Of a DNA stretch of 37,083 nt, positions 1 through 8,327 are shown piece after piece. This stretch comes from Neorhizobium sp. SHOUNA12A (lineage in GTDB: Bacteria; Pseudomonadota; Alphaproteobacteria; Rhizobiales; Rhizobiaceae), in assembly GCF_023006505.1 (NCBI RefSeq), contig NZ_JALBGV010000060.1, positions 1 through 37,083 of the forward strand, given 5' to 3'. The notes below the pieces were generated by a model. That model was not told the origin of the DNA, did no database searches, and saw nothing but the letters and a program-made list of their open reading frames with translations. Both the position numbers and the translations under genes were made by a program. Each line of letters starts with the position of its first letter. Within the stretch, counting starts at the first letter, position 1.

Positions 1-1
1 G

Positions 2-1273
2 GCGACGTCGCACGGCAATTCCGTGCCGCGGTTCCACACCACCTGGGGCACCGGCCCCGGCGTCGTCGAACCGTTCGAACGGCGGGCGCGCGAGGCGGAG
101 AAGAGCGGCAGGATCAGCTTTCTCTGGCGCCACCGCGTCGACAATCTGGTGAAAGCCGGGAAGGCTGTGACCGGCGTTGCCGGCACAATTCTGAAGGCAA
201 GTACGGCGCTGCGTGGCGAAGAAACCTCCAGGACACCGGCCGGTGACTTCGAACTCAATGCGCCGATCGTCATCGTCGCTTCGGGCGGCATCGGCGGCAA
301 TCAGGACCTCGTGCGGCAGATGTGGCCGGAACGGCTCGGACGGCCGCCGGTTTTCATGGTCTCGGGCGTGCCGAAGCACGTGGACGGGCGGATGATCGGC
401 GTTACACGGTCCGCGGGCGGGCAGGTAATCAACCGCGACCGCATGTGGCACTATACGGAGGGCCTGAGAAACTGGAACCCGGTCTGGCAAAACCATGGCA
501 TCCGTATCCTGCCCGGCCCCTCCTCGCTGTGGTTCGACGCGATGGGCAGGCGCCTGCCTGCCCCTTTCTATCCCGGCTACGATACGCTCGGCACGCTGCA
601 GCACCTCATGGCGACCGGCTACGACTATAGCTGGTTCGTGCTGAACCAGAGCATCATCCGCAAGGAATTCGCGCTCTCCGGATCGGAGCAGAACCCGGAT
701 CTCACCGGCCGCGACTGGAAGCTGACGGCGAGACGGGCGATCGGCAGGAAGGCAACCGGGCCGGTCGAGGCCTTCAAGGAACATGGCGAGGATTTCGTGG
801 TCGCCGAGAGCCTTGGCGAACTGGTCGCGGGCATGAACCGGCTTGCCGGCAGTAATCTCCTCGACCTTGCCGCTATCGAACGTGAAGTCCTTGCCCGCGA
901 CGGCCAGGTGGCCAATCCCTTTGCCAAGGATGCCCAGATCATGGGCATTCACAACGCCCGCCGCTCGCTCGGCGAAAAGCTGGTGCGCACGGCAAGACCG
1001 CACCGCATTCTCGATCCGGCGCACGGGCCGTTGATAGCGGTGAGGCTGAACATCCTGACCCGCAAGACGCTCGGAGGGATCGAAACGGACCTCTCGGCCC
1101 GCGTGCTCGGTGAGAATGGAGACGTGATCCCGGGCCTCTATGCAGTCGGCGAAGCCGCCGGCTTCGGCGGTGGTGGCATGCACGGCTATCGGGCGCTGGA
1201 AGGCACCTTTCTCGGCGGCTGCCTGTTTTCCGGCCGCAATGCCGGCCGGGCGGCCGCGGTAGCCCTCGGCTGA
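2..1273 (+). CDS. FAD-binding dehydrogenase, 5' part missing
   Basis: The gene runs in from the left edge: the frame is open from base 2 with no start codon that can be trusted (the GTG at 23 is internal), so about 423 C-terminal residues are visible. The family is the FAD-binding-2 / fumarate reductase flavoprotein-like group, which includes ketosteroid dehydrogenases. Visible support is the stretch around base 270 reading IVIVASGGIGGN, which is typical where the second part of the FAD fold begins again after the substrate domain, and the C-terminal block near 1130-1250 with GLYAVGEAAGFGGGGMHG followed by a glycine-rich FAD-contacting helix. The substrate cannot be told. The N-terminal dinucleotide-binding motif must lie upstream of the window. 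It converges on the creA-like gene, with 23 bases between the two stop codons. Family call firm, exact function unknown. Confidence 0.85.
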   Translation, partial: ATSHGNSVPRFHTTWGTGPGVVEPFERRAREAEKSGRISFLWRHRVDNLVKAGKAVTGVAGTILKASTALRGEETSRTPAGDFELNAPIVIVASGGIGGNQDLVRQMWPERLGRPPVFMVSGVPKHVDGRMIGVTRSAGGQVINRDRMWHYTEGLRNWNPVWQNHGIRILPGPSSLWFDAMGRRLPAPFYPGYDTLGTLQHLMATGYDYSWFVLNQSIIRKEFALSGSEQNPDLTGRDWKLTARRAIGRKATGPVEAFKEHGEDFVVAESLGELVAGMNRLAGSNLLDLAAIEREVLARDGQVANPFAKDAQIMGIHNARRSLGEKLVRTARPHRILDPAHGPLIAVRLNILTRKTLGGIETDLSARVLGENGDVIPGLYAVGEAAGFGGGGMHGYRALEGTFLGGCLFSGRNAGRAAAVALG

Positions 1274-1296
1274 GCCGGAGCGCGGGCCTGAAAAGA

Positions 1297-1806
1297 TTAC
1301 GGTTTTGGCTTGCCGTTCTTCCAGGCGACGTTCTGGTTATAGAGCGGCACGGTCGAGATCGCCATCTTGGCGGAACCGTCCACCACCTGCCGCGAGTGAG
1401 CGAGATAGATCAGCGTGTCGTTCGCCTTGTCGTAGATACGCTTGACGAGCAGGTTCTTCCAGATCAGGGAACGGCCCTGCCGGAACACTTCCTCGCCGCC
1501 CTTGCCGAGGTCGATCTCTCCGATCTCGATCGGACCGGTCTGGCGGCAGGCAATCGAATTGTTGGACGGGTCTTCGAACCAGTTGCCGTTCTTAAGCCGG
1601 TCTATGATGCCGCGTTCGAAATAGGTGACGTGGCAGGTTACGCCCTTTATCTGCGGATCGGCGACCGCCTCGACGATGATGTCGTTGCCGGTCCAGTCGA
1701 CGCCGACTTCGCCGACCACCTGGGCGGAAGCTGGCATGGCAAGCGTCCCGAACGACAGAGCGACGGCGGACGCAAGGCAGCCAATTCGATTGATGGGTTG
1801 TTTCAT
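1297..1806 (-). CDS. creA: CreA family secreted protein
   Basis: This encodes about 169 residues of the CreA family, a conserved periplasmic protein of unknown biochemical role. The ATG at 1806 is preferred over the longer open frame to 1878, because it gives a clean signal peptide: KQPINR, then a hydrophobic stretch, ending MPASA before QVVGEVGVDW, with predicted cleavage after about residue 28. The mature part carries the family features: DPQIKGVTCHVTYFERG with one cysteine, a second cysteine in NSIACRQTGP, and RSLIWKNLLVKRIYD. The two cysteines may form a disulphide in the periplasm, which is an inference. The gene lies 80 bases downstream of the exonuclease gene on the same strand and could be read with it. 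Nothing here shows what the protein binds. Confidence 0.85.
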   Translation of the reverse strand: MKQPINRIGCLASAVALSFGTLAMPASAQVVGEVGVDWTGNDIIVEAVADPQIKGVTCHVTYFERGIIDRLKNGNWFEDPSNNSIACRQTGPIEIGEIDLGKGGEEVFRQGRSLIWKNLLVKRIYDKANDTLIYLAHSRQVVDGSAKMAISTVPLYNQNVAWKNGKPKP

Positions 1807-1886
1807 GGGGGACACGGCTCCGGTAAACGATCCGTGATCTGAGATAAGGATTGCCGGGGCGGAAACAAGCAGCGCCAAAAAAGTCC

Positions 1887-2477
1887 CTATTTCAGCCGGC
1901 AGGTGCAGGGTGCATAGCCGCCGGAAAACAGCCGCCCGACCTTCATGCCGATCGCAGCCGGAATGTCGCGGACATGCGGCACGGCAAGAGACTTGGCGAT
2001 CGCGATCGTCGCCCGCGCGCAGACGGCCGCGTCTTCGGCCGCATTGTGATGCGCGAACCGAAGGCCGAGATGCTGGGCAAGGACGTTGAGCTTGTGAGAA
2101 CCGAGATGCGGCCAGACCTTCTGCGACATCTTCACGCTGCAGAGATAGGACAGGTCCGGATAACTCTGCCGGTAGGCATCGAGGCAGGCCCGCCAGACGC
2201 TGAAATCGAAGGCGGCATTGTGGGCGATCATCGTCGCGCCGCGAAAATCGTCGGCGAACTCGTCCATCACTTCCGGAAACTCGCCAGCATCCTCGACATG
2301 TTCCGGCCGGATGCCGTGGATGGCGACGTTGAAGGAGGAAAACCGCATGTCCTTCGGGCGGATCAGCCGTTCTTCCACCCGCACCACCTCGTCGCCCTCC
2401 AGCCAGGCAAGCCCGACCGAGCAGGCGCTGCCGCGTTGCTCGTTGGCGGTTTCGAAATCGATGGCGATGGTTTTCAA
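1887..2477 (-). CDS. 3'-5' exonuclease, DnaQ/DEDDh family
   Basis: About 196 residues of the RNase T / DnaQ exonuclease superfamily, which removes nucleotides from 3' ends using two metal ions. All three Exo motifs are visible: AIDFETAN near residue 5 (Exo I, with the D and E), HNAAFDFSVW (Exo II) and HHNAAEDAAVCA (Exo III, giving the H-x4-D of the DEDDh type). It has no polymerase or BRCT part, so it is a stand-alone enzyme rather than the replicative epsilon subunit. The start is uncertain: no ATG exists in the right place, and I chose the TTG at 2477, which puts MKTIAIDFET at the N-terminus as is common for this family, with GGAA eight bases before. Another TTG at 2534 would add 19 residues of no recognisable character. 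Natural substrate unknown. Confidence 0.8.
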   Translation of the reverse strand: MKTIAIDFETANEQRGSACSVGLAWLEGDEVVRVEERLIRPKDMRFSSFNVAIHGIRPEHVEDAGEFPEVMDEFADDFRGATMIAHNAAFDFSVWRACLDAYRQSYPDLSYLCSVKMSQKVWPHLGSHKLNVLAQHLGLRFAHHNAAEDAAVCARATIAIAKSLAVPHVRDIPAAIGMKVGRLFSGGYAPCTCRLK

Positions 2478-2752
2478 GGGCGAGTTCCGGATGAATGTCG
2501 GAGAACTTCTACAGGCGGGAATTCGATTCGGCAAAGACGGCCGGCGCTTTCATCCCTCTTGACGCCTTGGCGCTTGTTTGAGACCTTGGCCGCCATGACC
2601 CGTTTCGCCGCCCACATGCATCTTACCGTGACCATTCACCCCGCAGGGTGCGTGGCGGTCTTGGCGCGTTAACCGGTCATCCGTCCACCAATCCTGCCGA
2701 TGGCAGGGTTCGGTACGTCCGCTCTGCCTCGGCGAAGACCAAGGAGAGCAAG

Positions 2753-3292
2753 ATGAAGATAGCCGAAGAAATCCAGGAGAAACCACCCCGACCGTCGAGG
2801 CTGGAGGGCCTGGAGATCCGTGCCATGCGCCCGACGGACGCCGAGGCCGTCAACGCGTTGGCCAACATGCCCGGTTATCGCTACGGAACCCTGCGTCTGC
2901 CGCACGCACGCTTGGAAGAGACCCGCAAATGGGTCGAGAACCCGACGCTTGGAAACATCGCGCTGGTGGCTACCTACGAGGGCCAGATCGTCGGCAACGG
3001 CGGCATCAACCGATTTCAAGGCCGTCGGAGCCACGCGGCGGGCCTCGGCATGGGCGTGCACGACGATTTTGTCGGACGCGGAGTGGGCCGCGCCTTGCTC
3101 GGCGAGATGGTGCAGGTCGCAGACGACTGGCTGGACATCCGCCGGCTCGAACTGACCGTCTACACCGACAACGAGGCAGCCATCGCGCTCTACCGGAAAT
3201 TCGGCTTCGAGATGGAAGGCCATTTCAAGCAATTCGCCTTCCGCGAAGGACGATATGTCGATGCCTATTCGATGGCGCGGCTCAGGGTGTGA
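2753..3292 (+). CDS. GNAT family N-acetyltransferase
   Basis: A 179-residue acetyltransferase of the GNAT fold, which moves an acetyl group from acetyl-CoA to an amine. The ATG at 2753 is supported by AAGGAGAG seven bases before it; an open frame reaches 2648 but has no comparable start. The acetyl-CoA loop is seen as DDFVGRGVGRALLGEMV (Q/RxxGxG/A type) near residue 100, followed by LTVYTDNEAAIALYRKFGFEMEGHF, the usual beta5-alpha5 region, and a terminal YVDAYSMARL. The last pattern resembles the RimJ/L and L-amino acid or phosphinothricin acetyltransferase relatives, but the acceptor cannot be deduced. It is read alone, divergent from the exonuclease gene and convergent with ligA. A short perfect inverted repeat, CCTGCC-GAT-GGCAGG, sits at 2693-2707 upstream of it. 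Confidence 0.88.
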   Translation: MKIAEEIQEKPPRPSRLEGLEIRAMRPTDAEAVNALANMPGYRYGTLRLPHARLEETRKWVENPTLGNIALVATYEGQIVGNGGINRFQGRRSHAAGLGMGVHDDFVGRGVGRALLGEMVQVADDWLDIRRLELTVYTDNEAAIALYRKFGFEMEGHFKQFAFREGRYVDAYSMARLRV

Positions 3293-3312
3293 CCTTCATC
3301 ACCGTATGAAGG
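3293..3312. terminator. Possible shared hairpin between GNAT gene and ligA
   Basis: The inverted repeat CCTTCAT (3293-3299) and ATGAAGG (3306-3312) with a 6-base loop lies between the converging GNAT gene and ligA. There is no T-run on either strand, so it could be a weak terminator or an RNA-stabilising hairpin, or chance. Confidence 0.3.
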
Positions 3313-3315
3313 CCT

Positions 3316-5472
3316 TCACGCAATAAAGGCGAGCCATTCGTCCTCATCCATCACCTGGACGCCGAGTTCCCTCGCCTTGTCGAGCTTGGAGCCGGCGCCA
3401 GGACCTGCGACCACATAGTCGGTCTTCTTGGAGACCGACCCGGCCACCTTCGCGCCAAGGCTTTCAGCCCTCGCCTTGGCCTCGTCGCGGGTGAATTTCT
3501 CCAGCGAGCCGGTGAAGACCACCGTCTTGCCGGCGATCGGGCTGTTCGAGGCGACCGGTTGTTCGGCGGCCTGTGGCGTCACCTCTTCGCGAAGCCGGGT
3601 GATGACCTCGACATTGCGCGGCTCCTTGAAGAACTCGACGATGGCGCGCGCCATCACCTCGCCGATGCCCTCGATATTGTTGAGGTCGTCCCAGGCGTCG
3701 CCGGAAAGGTCGGCGGCGTCGTCCATGGCCTTCGCAAACGCCTCGTAGGTGCCGTAGGCGCGCGCGAGCAGCTTGGCGGTGGTCTCGCCCACGTGGCGGA
3801 TACCGAGCGCGTAGATGAAGCGGTGCAGCGCTATCTCGCGCCGCTCGTCGATCGCGTCAAACAGCTTCTTGACGCTGACCTTGCCGAAGCCCTCGATATT
3901 TTCGAGCTTGGTAAGCGTCGATCCCTCCTGCCGCCGCTTCAGCGTAAAAATATCCGGCGCGGTGCGGATCTTCAGCGCGTCGTCTTCGGCCTCGAAGAAG
4001 AAATCGATCTGCTTCGAGCCGAGACCTTCGATATCGAAGGCATTGCGCGACACGAAGTGTTTGAGGTGCTCGGTCGCTTGCGCCCGGCAGACGAAACCGC
4101 CGGTGCAGCGGGTGACCGAATCGAGCTTGCCGGTCTTTTCATTGCGCTCACGCACCGCATGACTGTCGCAGACCGGGCAGCGCTTCGGGAATTCGTAAGG
4201 CACCGCTTCCGGAGGACGCTTCTCCATCACCACGTCGAGCACTTGCGGGATGACATCCCCTGCCCGCTGGACGATGACGGTGTCGCCGACGCGGATATCG
4301 TGGTCGGGCTCGCGGATCGGCTCGCCGGAATTGCCCAAGCCCTTGATATAGTCCTCGTTGTGGAGCGTCGCATTGGTGACTACCACGCCGCCGACGGTGA
4401 CCGGCGTCAGCCGCGCGACCGGCGTCAGCGCGCCTGTGCGTCCGACCTGGATGTCGATGCGCTCAACATGCGTAAACGCCTGTTCGGCCGGGAATTTATG
4501 CGCCGTCGCCCAGCGCGGAGACCGCGAGCGAAAGCCGAGCCGGGCCTGCAGATCGAGCCTGTCCACCTTGTAGACGACGCCATCGATCTCGTAGTCGAGA
4601 TCCGGGCGCTTGAGGCCGATATCCTTGTAATGGGCGATGATGTCCTCGACCGCGTGCAGGCGTTTCATCAGCGGGTTGACCGGAAAGCCCCATTCCCTGA
4701 ACTTTTCGACCATGCCCATCTGGGTGTCGGCTGGCATTTCGGACATCTCGCCCCAGGCATAGGCGAAGAATTTCAGGTTGCGGCTGGCGGTCACCTTGGC
4801 GTCGAGCTGGCGCAGTGACCCGGCCGCCGTGTTGCGCGGGTTGACATAGGTCTGCCTGCCTTCCGCCGCCATCTTCTCGTTAAGTGCCAGGAAGTCGCTT
4901 TTCGTCATATAAACCTCGCCGCGCACCTCGACGACATCGGGCGCGCCCGCGGGCAGGCGATTGGGGATTTCCTTGATGGTCTTGATGTTCTCGGTGACGT
5001 TCTCGCCGGTCGTACCGTCGCCGCGCGTCGCGGCATTCACCAGCCGGCCATTCTCGTAACGGATCGACATGGAAAGCCCGTCGATCTTCGGCTCGGCGGT
5101 AAACGCGATCGAGCCGTCCGGCAGCTGGCCGAGGAAACGGTAGACGGAAGAGACGAAGTCGCGAACGTCATCGTCCGAGAAGGTGTTGTCGAGCGACAGC
5201 ATCGGCCGCGAATGGGTGATCGCCGCAAACGTCGGCAAGGGTGCCGCGCCGACCCGGATCGACGGGCTGTCGGCGCGGATAAGCTGCGGGAACCGCTTCT
5301 CGATCGCATCGTTGCGCCGTTTCAGCGCGTCGTAATCCGCATCCGAAATCTGCGGCGCGTCGTGGCCGTGATAAAGCTCGTCATTGCGGGCAATCTCCGC
5401 CGCCAGATAGGCCAGTTCGGCTGCGGCCTGTTCTTCGGTCAGGTTTTCGACGGGCGTCTGTTCGGCGGGCAT
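3316..5472 (-). CDS. ligA: NAD+-dependent DNA ligase LigA
   Basis: This 718-residue protein has full family length and seals nicks in duplex DNA with NAD+ as adenylate donor; it acts in replication and repair. Domains in order: the Ia NMN-binding region with YHGHDAPQISDADYD (about 34-48), the adenylation domain with the nucleophile lysine in AEPKIDG (Lys129), the OB fold, the four-cysteine zinc finger (CPVC, then CTGGFVC about residues 430-460), helix-hairpin-helix repeats (LENIEGFGKVS, LNNIEGIGEV) and a C-terminal BRCT domain from about 640 (GKTVVFTGSLEKFTRDEAK). The ATG at 5472 has GAGGAG nine bases before it. That ribosome site lies inside an inverted repeat (5481-5501). It follows recN by 89 bases and ends the long minus-strand run. 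Confidence 0.98.
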   Translation of the reverse strand: MPAEQTPVENLTEEQAAAELAYLAAEIARNDELYHGHDAPQISDADYDALKRRNDAIEKRFPQLIRADSPSIRVGAAPLPTFAAITHSRPMLSLDNTFSDDDVRDFVSSVYRFLGQLPDGSIAFTAEPKIDGLSMSIRYENGRLVNAATRGDGTTGENVTENIKTIKEIPNRLPAGAPDVVEVRGEVYMTKSDFLALNEKMAAEGRQTYVNPRNTAAGSLRQLDAKVTASRNLKFFAYAWGEMSEMPADTQMGMVEKFREWGFPVNPLMKRLHAVEDIIAHYKDIGLKRPDLDYEIDGVVYKVDRLDLQARLGFRSRSPRWATAHKFPAEQAFTHVERIDIQVGRTGALTPVARLTPVTVGGVVVTNATLHNEDYIKGLGNSGEPIREPDHDIRVGDTVIVQRAGDVIPQVLDVVMEKRPPEAVPYEFPKRCPVCDSHAVRERNEKTGKLDSVTRCTGGFVCRAQATEHLKHFVSRNAFDIEGLGSKQIDFFFEAEDDALKIRTAPDIFTLKRRQEGSTLTKLENIEGFGKVSVKKLFDAIDERREIALHRFIYALGIRHVGETTAKLLARAYGTYEAFAKAMDDAADLSGDAWDDLNNIEGIGEVMARAIVEFFKEPRNVEVITRLREEVTPQAAEQPVASNSPIAGKTVVFTGSLEKFTRDEAKARAESLGAKVAGSVSKKTDYVVAGPGAGSKLDKARELGVQVMDEDEWLAFIA

Positions 5473-5480
5473 GCGGGTCT

Positions 5481-5501
5481 ACTCCTCGGGTAGCGAGGAG
5501 T
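5481..5501 (-). promoter_or_regulatory. Inverted repeat overlapping ligA ribosome-binding site
   Basis: The perfect inverted repeat ACTCCTCG (5481-5488), loop GGTAG, CGAGGAGT (5494-5501) lies just upstream of ligA. On the ligA strand the half nearest the start codon holds the GAGGAG ribosome site, so a hairpin in the mRNA would hide it. On the plus strand the same hairpin is followed by CGTTTT, which looks like a terminator, but no plus-strand gene is there to end. Confidence 0.5.
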
Positions 5502-5561
5502 CGTTTTGTAGCGCAAAATTTACCGATGGGAAGAGCGGATGGAGGGTCTAGGCGGATGAGC

Positions 5562-7235
5562 CTAGCCGTTGCCCGCCAGCAGGCGCTTGGCCGCCGCCCT
5601 CGCCTCGTCGGTTACCGATGCGCCGGCGAGCATGCGGGCGATCTCTTCCGTGCGGTGTTCCGGCTCCATGGTGGCGACGCGGGTGGCGATCTTGTCGGTG
5701 CCCTCGCCGGCGGGTCCCTTGGAGATCAGCAGATGCGTTGCGGCGCGTGCGGCCACCTGCGGCGCGTGGGTGACGGAAAGCACCTGCACCTTGTCCGACA
5801 GCCGTTTCAGCCGCTGGCCGATCGCATCGGCGACGGCACCGCCGACACCGGTATCGATTTCGTCGAAGACCAGCGTCGGAGCCGAGCCTCGGTCGGCGAG
5901 CGCCACCTTGAGCGCCAGGAGGAAACGCGACAGCTCACCGCCCGAAGCGACCTTCATGATCGGGCCGGGGCGCGTGCCGGGATTGGTTTGAACGTGGAAC
6001 TCGACCGTATCGATGCCTTCGGCGCTCGCCGCCTCGGGATCGCTCGCCACATCGACCATGAAACGGGCGCGCTCGAGCTTCAGCGCCGGCAGCTCGGCCA
6101 TCACGGCTTCGGCCAGCGCCTCGGCACCATGCCGGCGCTTCTCGGACAGGATGGCGGCGGCCTGATCGTAGGCGGCCTTGGCAGCGGCGGTCAGCTTTTC
6201 CAGCTCGGCGAGCTTCTCCTCACCGGCATCGAGATCGGTAAGGTCCGATATCATCTTTTCGGCAAGCGCCGGCAGGTCGGCGACCGGGATCGAATATTTG
6301 CGGCCGGCGGCCCGGAGCGCAAACAGCCGCTCCTCGACCCGCTCCAGTTCGCGCGGATCGAATTCGGTGCGCCTCAGCGCCGCCTCGACTTCCATCTGGG
6401 CATTGGAGAGGTAGTTGAGCGCCTGGTCGAGAAGCTCGACGGTTTCTTCAAGCAGGCCCGGCGCCTCATGGCTCTTGCGCTCCAGGCGCCGCACCAGCGA
6501 GGCGATCAGCGGCACGGGCGAGGCATTGCCATTGAGGAATTCGGAAGCTTCGGAAATGTCGCCGGCGATGCGTTCGGACTTCTGCATTCGCGAGCGCTGC
6601 TCGGCGAGCTCGTCCTCCTCGCCGTCACGCGGCGAGAGCGCTTCGAGCTCCTCCACCGAGGCGCGGATATAATCGGCTTCGCGGGCCGCGGCCTCGACCT
6701 TGGCGCGATGGGTCTTGAAGGCCCGATCCGCGTCCTTCCACGAGCGATAAAGGCCGGAAAGCTGCAGCACCTCGTCGCCGAGGCCCGTGAAGGCGTCGAG
6801 CAGGGTGCGGTGGGCGTCAGTATCGATCAGCGCCCGGTCGTCGTGCTGTCCATGGATCTCGACCAGAAGCTGGCCGGCCTGGCGCATCAGCTGCACGCTG
6901 ACCGGCTGGTCGTTGATGGAAGCACGGGTGCGCCCGTCGGCCGACTGGATGCGACGGAAGATCAGGTCGCCGTCGTCGTCGATGCCGTTGTCGCGCAGAA
7001 GTTTTCGGGCGCCGTGGCTGCCGGACACGTCGAAGACGGCCGTCACCTGGCCCTTGTCCTCGCCATGACGCACCAGGTCGCCGTCACCGCGGCCGCCGAG
7101 CGCCAGCGAAAGACTGTCGAGAAGAATCGATTTGCCGGCGCCGGTTTCGCCGGTAAGCACCGAAAGGCCGGTCTCGAAGGCAAGATCCAGCCGCTCGATC
7201 AGAACGATATCGCGGATCGATAACTGGATCAGCAT
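5562..7235 (-). CDS. recN: DNA repair protein RecN
   Basis: RecN is an SMC-like ATPase that acts at double-strand breaks together with RecA in the cytoplasm. The 557-residue length is normal for the family. Visible are the Walker A motif GETGAGKS (residues 29-36) right after the N-terminal strand MLIQLSIRDIVLIERLDL, a Q-loop region, a central coiled-coil stretch rich in E, A, R and L (about 160-360), the ABC signature region SGGELSRFLLALK, and Walker B LVFDEIDTGVGG followed by VLSVTHAPQVAARA. The ATG at 7235 lies 10 bases after the bamD stop codon, so the two are very probably co-transcribed. I saw no SOS (LexA-type) box in front of recN itself, which fits transcription from the bamD side. 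Confidence 0.97.
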   Translation of the reverse strand: MLIQLSIRDIVLIERLDLAFETGLSVLTGETGAGKSILLDSLSLALGGRGDGDLVRHGEDKGQVTAVFDVSGSHGARKLLRDNGIDDDGDLIFRRIQSADGRTRASINDQPVSVQLMRQAGQLLVEIHGQHDDRALIDTDAHRTLLDAFTGLGDEVLQLSGLYRSWKDADRAFKTHRAKVEAAAREADYIRASVEELEALSPRDGEEDELAEQRSRMQKSERIAGDISEASEFLNGNASPVPLIASLVRRLERKSHEAPGLLEETVELLDQALNYLSNAQMEVEAALRRTEFDPRELERVEERLFALRAAGRKYSIPVADLPALAEKMISDLTDLDAGEEKLAELEKLTAAAKAAYDQAAAILSEKRRHGAEALAEAVMAELPALKLERARFMVDVASDPEAASAEGIDTVEFHVQTNPGTRPGPIMKVASGGELSRFLLALKVALADRGSAPTLVFDEIDTGVGGAVADAIGQRLKRLSDKVQVLSVTHAPQVAARAATHLLISKGPAGEGTDKIATRVATMEPEHRTEEIARMLAGASVTDEARAAAKRLLAGNG

Positions 7236-7245
7236 GTCTCAGACC

Positions 7246-8088
7246 TTAAGCGCCGATCAGCTTGGCCCCGGCGCGGGAAATCCACGAACCGCGATTCTCG
7301 CGCGGTTCGACGCCGTTGCCCTTCAGCAGCTTGAAGGAATCGGCATACCACTGGCTGTCGGGATAATTGCGCCCGAGGACAGCGGCAGCGGTCTGCGCCT
7401 CTTCCGTGATGCCCATCGCATAGTAGGCCTCGGTCAGGCGTGCCAGCGCCTCTTCCACCTGATTGGTGTTGGGGTACTGCTCGACCACGTTGCGGAAGCG
7501 CTGGATCGCGGCAAGATATTCCTTGCGCTCCAGATAATAGCGGCCGATCTGCATTTCCTTGCCGGCGAGCTGGTCGCGCGCAAAGCGGATCTTCGCCTGC
7601 GCATCCTCGACATATTCCGAGGTCGGATAATTGGTCACGACCTTGTTCATCGCATCGATGGTGCGCACCGCGGCGCGCTGGTCCTGGGTCACGTCGGCGA
7701 TCTGCTTGGAGTAAGCGAGGCCGACGAGATACTGGACATAGGCCGAATCCTGCGATTGCGGATACTGGTTCATGTAGCGGTTGCCGGTGGCGACCGCCTC
7801 GTCGTTGCGGCCGAGCCGGTACTTGGTGAATGTGCTCATGACGAGCGCCTTGCGGCCCCATTCGGTGAAGGGATTCTGGCGGTCAATCGAATCGAACTTG
7901 CGGCCCGCTTCGGCAAGGTTGCCGGCCTTCATGTTGGCGAGACCCTGGTTGTAGAGCGTCTCTGGCGCATCCGTTTCGAGACCGAGCTTGGTGATGTCGA
8001 TATCGGGATCCGACTGGCAGGCGGTCATGCCAAAGCCGGCGCCGGCCAGCACCAGCGACACAAGCGCTACTCTTGCCGTCTTACGCAT
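7246..8088 (-). CDS. bamD: Outer membrane assembly lipoprotein BamD
   Basis: BamD (ComL/YfiO) is the essential lipoprotein partner of BamA in inserting outer-membrane beta-barrels. The ATG at 8088 gives 280 residues and a lipoprotein signal: MRKTARVAL, a hydrophobic core and GMTAC, with the lipidated cysteine near residue 24. The open frame extends to 8322, but that extra part has no signal sequence character. The mature protein has tetratricopeptide-like helical repeats: TLYNQGLANMKAGNLAEA, ALVMSTFTKYRLGRNDEA, SAYVQYLVGLAYSKQI, and QIGRYYLERKEYLAAIQRF with FRNVVEQYPNTNQVEEALARL, the classic BamD pattern. It sits between lpxC (separated by a terminator) and recN (10 bases). A candidate promoter is at 8171-8199. 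Confidence 0.95.
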   Translation of the reverse strand: MRKTARVALVSLVLAGAGFGMTACQSDPDIDITKLGLETDAPETLYNQGLANMKAGNLAEAGRKFDSIDRQNPFTEWGRKALVMSTFTKYRLGRNDEAVATGNRYMNQYPQSQDSAYVQYLVGLAYSKQIADVTQDQRAAVRTIDAMNKVVTNYPTSEYVEDAQAKIRFARDQLAGKEMQIGRYYLERKEYLAAIQRFRNVVEQYPNTNQVEEALARLTEAYYAMGITEEAQTAAAVLGRNYPDSQWYADSFKLLKGNGVEPRENRGSWISRAGAKLIGA

Positions 8089-8170
8089 TCCAACAGACCT
8101 TACATGGTTCATTCGAGAATTCCTGATCGTCCCGCGCCTGAAAAGCCCGCTGCCCAAGCAGGCCGTTCTA

Positions 8171-8199
8171 GCCATAAAAGCAAAGGGAGAGCAACGCAA
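8171..8199 (-). promoter_or_regulatory. Candidate bamD promoter
   Basis: On the minus strand TTGCGT (8199-8194), a 17-base spacer and TATGGC (8176-8171) make a reasonable sigma-70 type promoter. It would start RNA near 8164, about 76 bases before the bamD ATG, and lies after the lpxC terminator, where a promoter is needed. Just upstream is the palindrome GCATTAATGC (8207-8216). Confidence 0.4.
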
Positions 8200-8275
8200 T
8201 GCTGTGGCATTAATGCATTTTTGTGGCACGCCGCCGCAATACGGCATTTCAAGGTTAAATCGAAACATGTCTCCC

Positions 8276-8306
8276 AAAAGAAAAGGCCGCTTCCGGGGAA
8301 GCGGCC
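8276..8306 (-). terminator. Rho-independent terminator of lpxC
   Basis: The stem GGCCGCTT (8285-8292) and AAGCGGCC (8299-8306) with a 6-base loop is followed on the minus strand by TTTTCTTTTG. It begins about 20 bases after the lpxC stop codon, so it should end the lpxC transcript and separate it from bamD. Confidence 0.85.
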
Positions 8307-8327
8307 GAGTCGACTGGATCAATTTAC

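Noticed and set aside
8089..8322. 78-codon upstream extension of bamD
   Set aside because: It has no signal sequence and would bury the lipobox, which needs to be near the N-terminus.
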